From Pseudomonadota bacterium (GTDB lineage: Bacteria > Pseudomonadota > Gammaproteobacteria > Burkholderiales > Burkholderiaceae_D), in NCBI GenBank assembly GCA_023435945.1, contig JAEZLB010000365.1, forward strand, positions 1-5,805: a stretch of 5,805 nt of DNA. Direction: 5' to 3'. A program made the translations under genes and the position numbers. The notes beneath the pieces are model-generated. The model worked only from the letters and a program-made list of their open reading frames with translations. It was not told where the DNA came from and searched no databases. Shown in pieces: positions 4,679 through 5,805 of the stretch (the stretch's first letter is position 1; each line of letters opens with the position of its first letter).

Positions 4679-5805
4679 TTATAAGTTTTTGATCAGAACA
4701 ATGGATTTGCGCTGCCAGTTATACATGGCCTGCCTGTCTTTGGGCAGGTCATCGACCGAGGCGGTGACGAACCCGCGCTTGAGGAACCAGTGAGCAGTAC
4801 GGGTCGTTAGCGCAAACAGCTTGGTGAAACCGCCTGCCCGGGCACGATTTTCGATGTGTTTCAGCAGGCGTTCGCCATCGCCCTGGGTCTGTACTTCAGG
4901 GTTGACGACCAGGCATGCCATTTCTGCCATTTTTTCCTTGGGGAAGGGGTAGATGGCAGCACAACCGAAAATCACGCCATCGTGTTCGATGATGGAGAAA
5001 TTGTCGATTTCGCGTTCTATCAGTTCGCGCGGACGCTTGACCAGCGTGCCATCGGCCTCCAGCGGCTCGATCAGCTTCAGGATGCCGCCCACGTCTTCGA
5101 TGGTGGCCCGACGCAGGCTTTCCAGGTTTTCGGTGGAAACCATGGTACCTACGCCGTCATGGGTGAACAGTTCCAGCAACACCGAGCCATCACTGCCAAA
5201 AGGCACGATATGCGCGCGCGGTACGCCGCCCTGGCAGGCCTCAACCGCGTGCTGGAGATAATAGGCGACATCAGCCGGCAGGAAATTCTGTTCCAGCAGT
5301 TGACGTGCCTGATAGGGAGACACCTCGCGGATTTCCTGTTCGTCCTGATCCTTCATCAGCGGATGCTCGGTCAGGAAAATCAGCTTGTCGGCGCGTAGCG
5401 CGGTGGCGGTAGCTACTGCCACATCTTCCATGGTGAGATTAAAAATCTCGCCGGTAGGCGAATAACCGAGCGGCGGCAATACCACCAGCGCACCGGCCTC
5501 CAGAATACGGTGTATCGACTCAAAGGCCACTTTGCGCGGCACGCCTGTCAGTTCCAGGTCGACGCCATCGATCACGCCCATGGGACGCGCGGTAACGAAG
5601 TTGCCAGAAATGATACGCAGGTCAGCGTGTGCCATGGGGGTATTGGGCAGTCCCTGGCTGAATGCGCCCTCGATATCGAGGCGAATCTCGCCCGAGGCTT
5701 CCTTCACGCATTCCATCGCGGAGGCATTGGTAATACGGATACCCTTGTGAAAACGGCTTTCGTGCTGGCGCAGCGCCATCTGTTCCTGCACCTGCGGGCG
5801 CGCGC
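4679..5805 (-). CDS. argA: Amino-acid N-acetyltransferase (N-acetylglutamate synthase), 5' end outside window
   Basis: ArgA transfers acetyl from acetyl-CoA to glutamate, the first step of arginine synthesis. The frame is open to the window edge; upstream of the GTG at 5789-5791 it reads ARPQ, matching the GARPQI motif of the family. The GTG is therefore an internal valine and about 65-75 N-terminal residues are missing. Counting from that codon, residues 1 to about 225 are the C-terminal part of the amino-acid-kinase-like domain (SGNFVTARPMGVIDGVD at 62-78, PTGEIFNLT at 112-120, ELFTHDGVGT at 207-216). From about 228 a GNAT domain follows (RRATIEDVGGILKLIEPLE; EMACLVVNPE). The acetyl-CoA loop is QTQGDG at 301-306, fitting Q-x-x-G-x-G. 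The end, YNWQRKSIVLIKNL, matches the bacterial ArgA tail. This two-domain type is normally feedback-inhibited by arginine. The promoter lies outside the window. Confidence 0.95.
   Translation of the reverse strand, partial: ARPQVQEQMALRQHESRFHKGIRITNASAMECVKEASGEIRLDIEGAFSQGLPNTPMAHADLRIISGNFVTARPMGVIDGVDLELTGVPRKVAFESIHRILEAGALVVLPPLGYSPTGEIFNLTMEDVAVATATALRADKLIFLTEHPLMKDQDEQEIREVSPYQARQLLEQNFLPADVAYYLQHAVEACQGGVPRAHIVPFGSDGSVLLELFTHDGVGTMVSTENLESLRRATIEDVGGILKLIEPLEADGTLVKRPRELIEREIDNFSIIEHDGVIFGCAAIYPFPKEKMAEMACLVVNPEVQTQGDGERLLKHIENRARAGGFTKLFALTTRTAHWFLKRGFVTASVDDLPKDRQAMYNWQRKSIVLIKNL

Noticed and set aside
4856..5398. 180-codon plus-strand reading opposite argA
   Set aside because: It lies wholly antisense to the conserved argA frame and has no recognisable motif.
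5789..5791. GTG as the start of argA
   Set aside because: The frame continues upstream with ARPQ, a conserved ArgA motif, to the window edge, so this is an internal codon.
1..5805. Mobile element, CRISPR array, tRNA/rRNA or defence system
   Set aside because: No transposase, integrase, regular direct repeats, tRNA cloverleaf or defence domain was found on either strand; the genes are conserved housekeeping or small hypothetical genes.

Overview
This window is an ordinary stretch of bacterial core-metabolism chromosome. It most likely comes from a betaproteobacterium of the Burkholderiales, perhaps Oxalobacteraceae-like. That is inferred from the moderately high GC, the character of the RpiA, Fe(2+)-trafficking and ArgA proteins, and the argA/Fe(2+)-trafficking gene pairing. 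I see no mobile element, CRISPR array, tRNA, rRNA, toxin-antitoxin or defence system. Both window edges cut through genes: the 5' part of edd is missing on the left, and the 5' part of the minus-strand argA is missing on the right.

Layout. (1) Positions 1-1742, plus strand: the Entner-Doudoroff pair edd (partial) and eda, overlapping by ATGA. Together they convert 6-phosphogluconate to pyruvate and glyceraldehyde 3-phosphate. (2) Positions 1830-3432, minus strand, convergent with eda: three unrelated-looking genes. In order of transcription these are a 139-aa VOC/extradiol-dioxygenase-like protein, a 174-aa SRPBCC (polyketide cyclase/Coq10-like) protein and an 89-aa exported protein of unknown function. 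The leader between the first two is strongly C-rich and G-poor on the transcribed strand. The region upstream of the third holds an 18-base perfect inverted repeat. (3) Positions 3603-4274, plus strand: rpiA, divergent from the VOC gene and the second central-carbon gene here (pentose phosphate pathway). (4) Positions 4296-4334: a strong, symmetrical terminator shared by rpiA and the convergent gene. (5) Positions 4337-5805, minus strand: argA (partial; first step of arginine synthesis) followed by the small Fe(2+)-trafficking/oxidative damage protection gene, with a hairpin in the 69-base gap.

No previously undescribed system stands out. The points most worth checking are the C-rich leader (possible Rho loading region), the palindrome with the unknown exported protein behind it, and the argA/Fe(2+)-trafficking intergenic hairpin.
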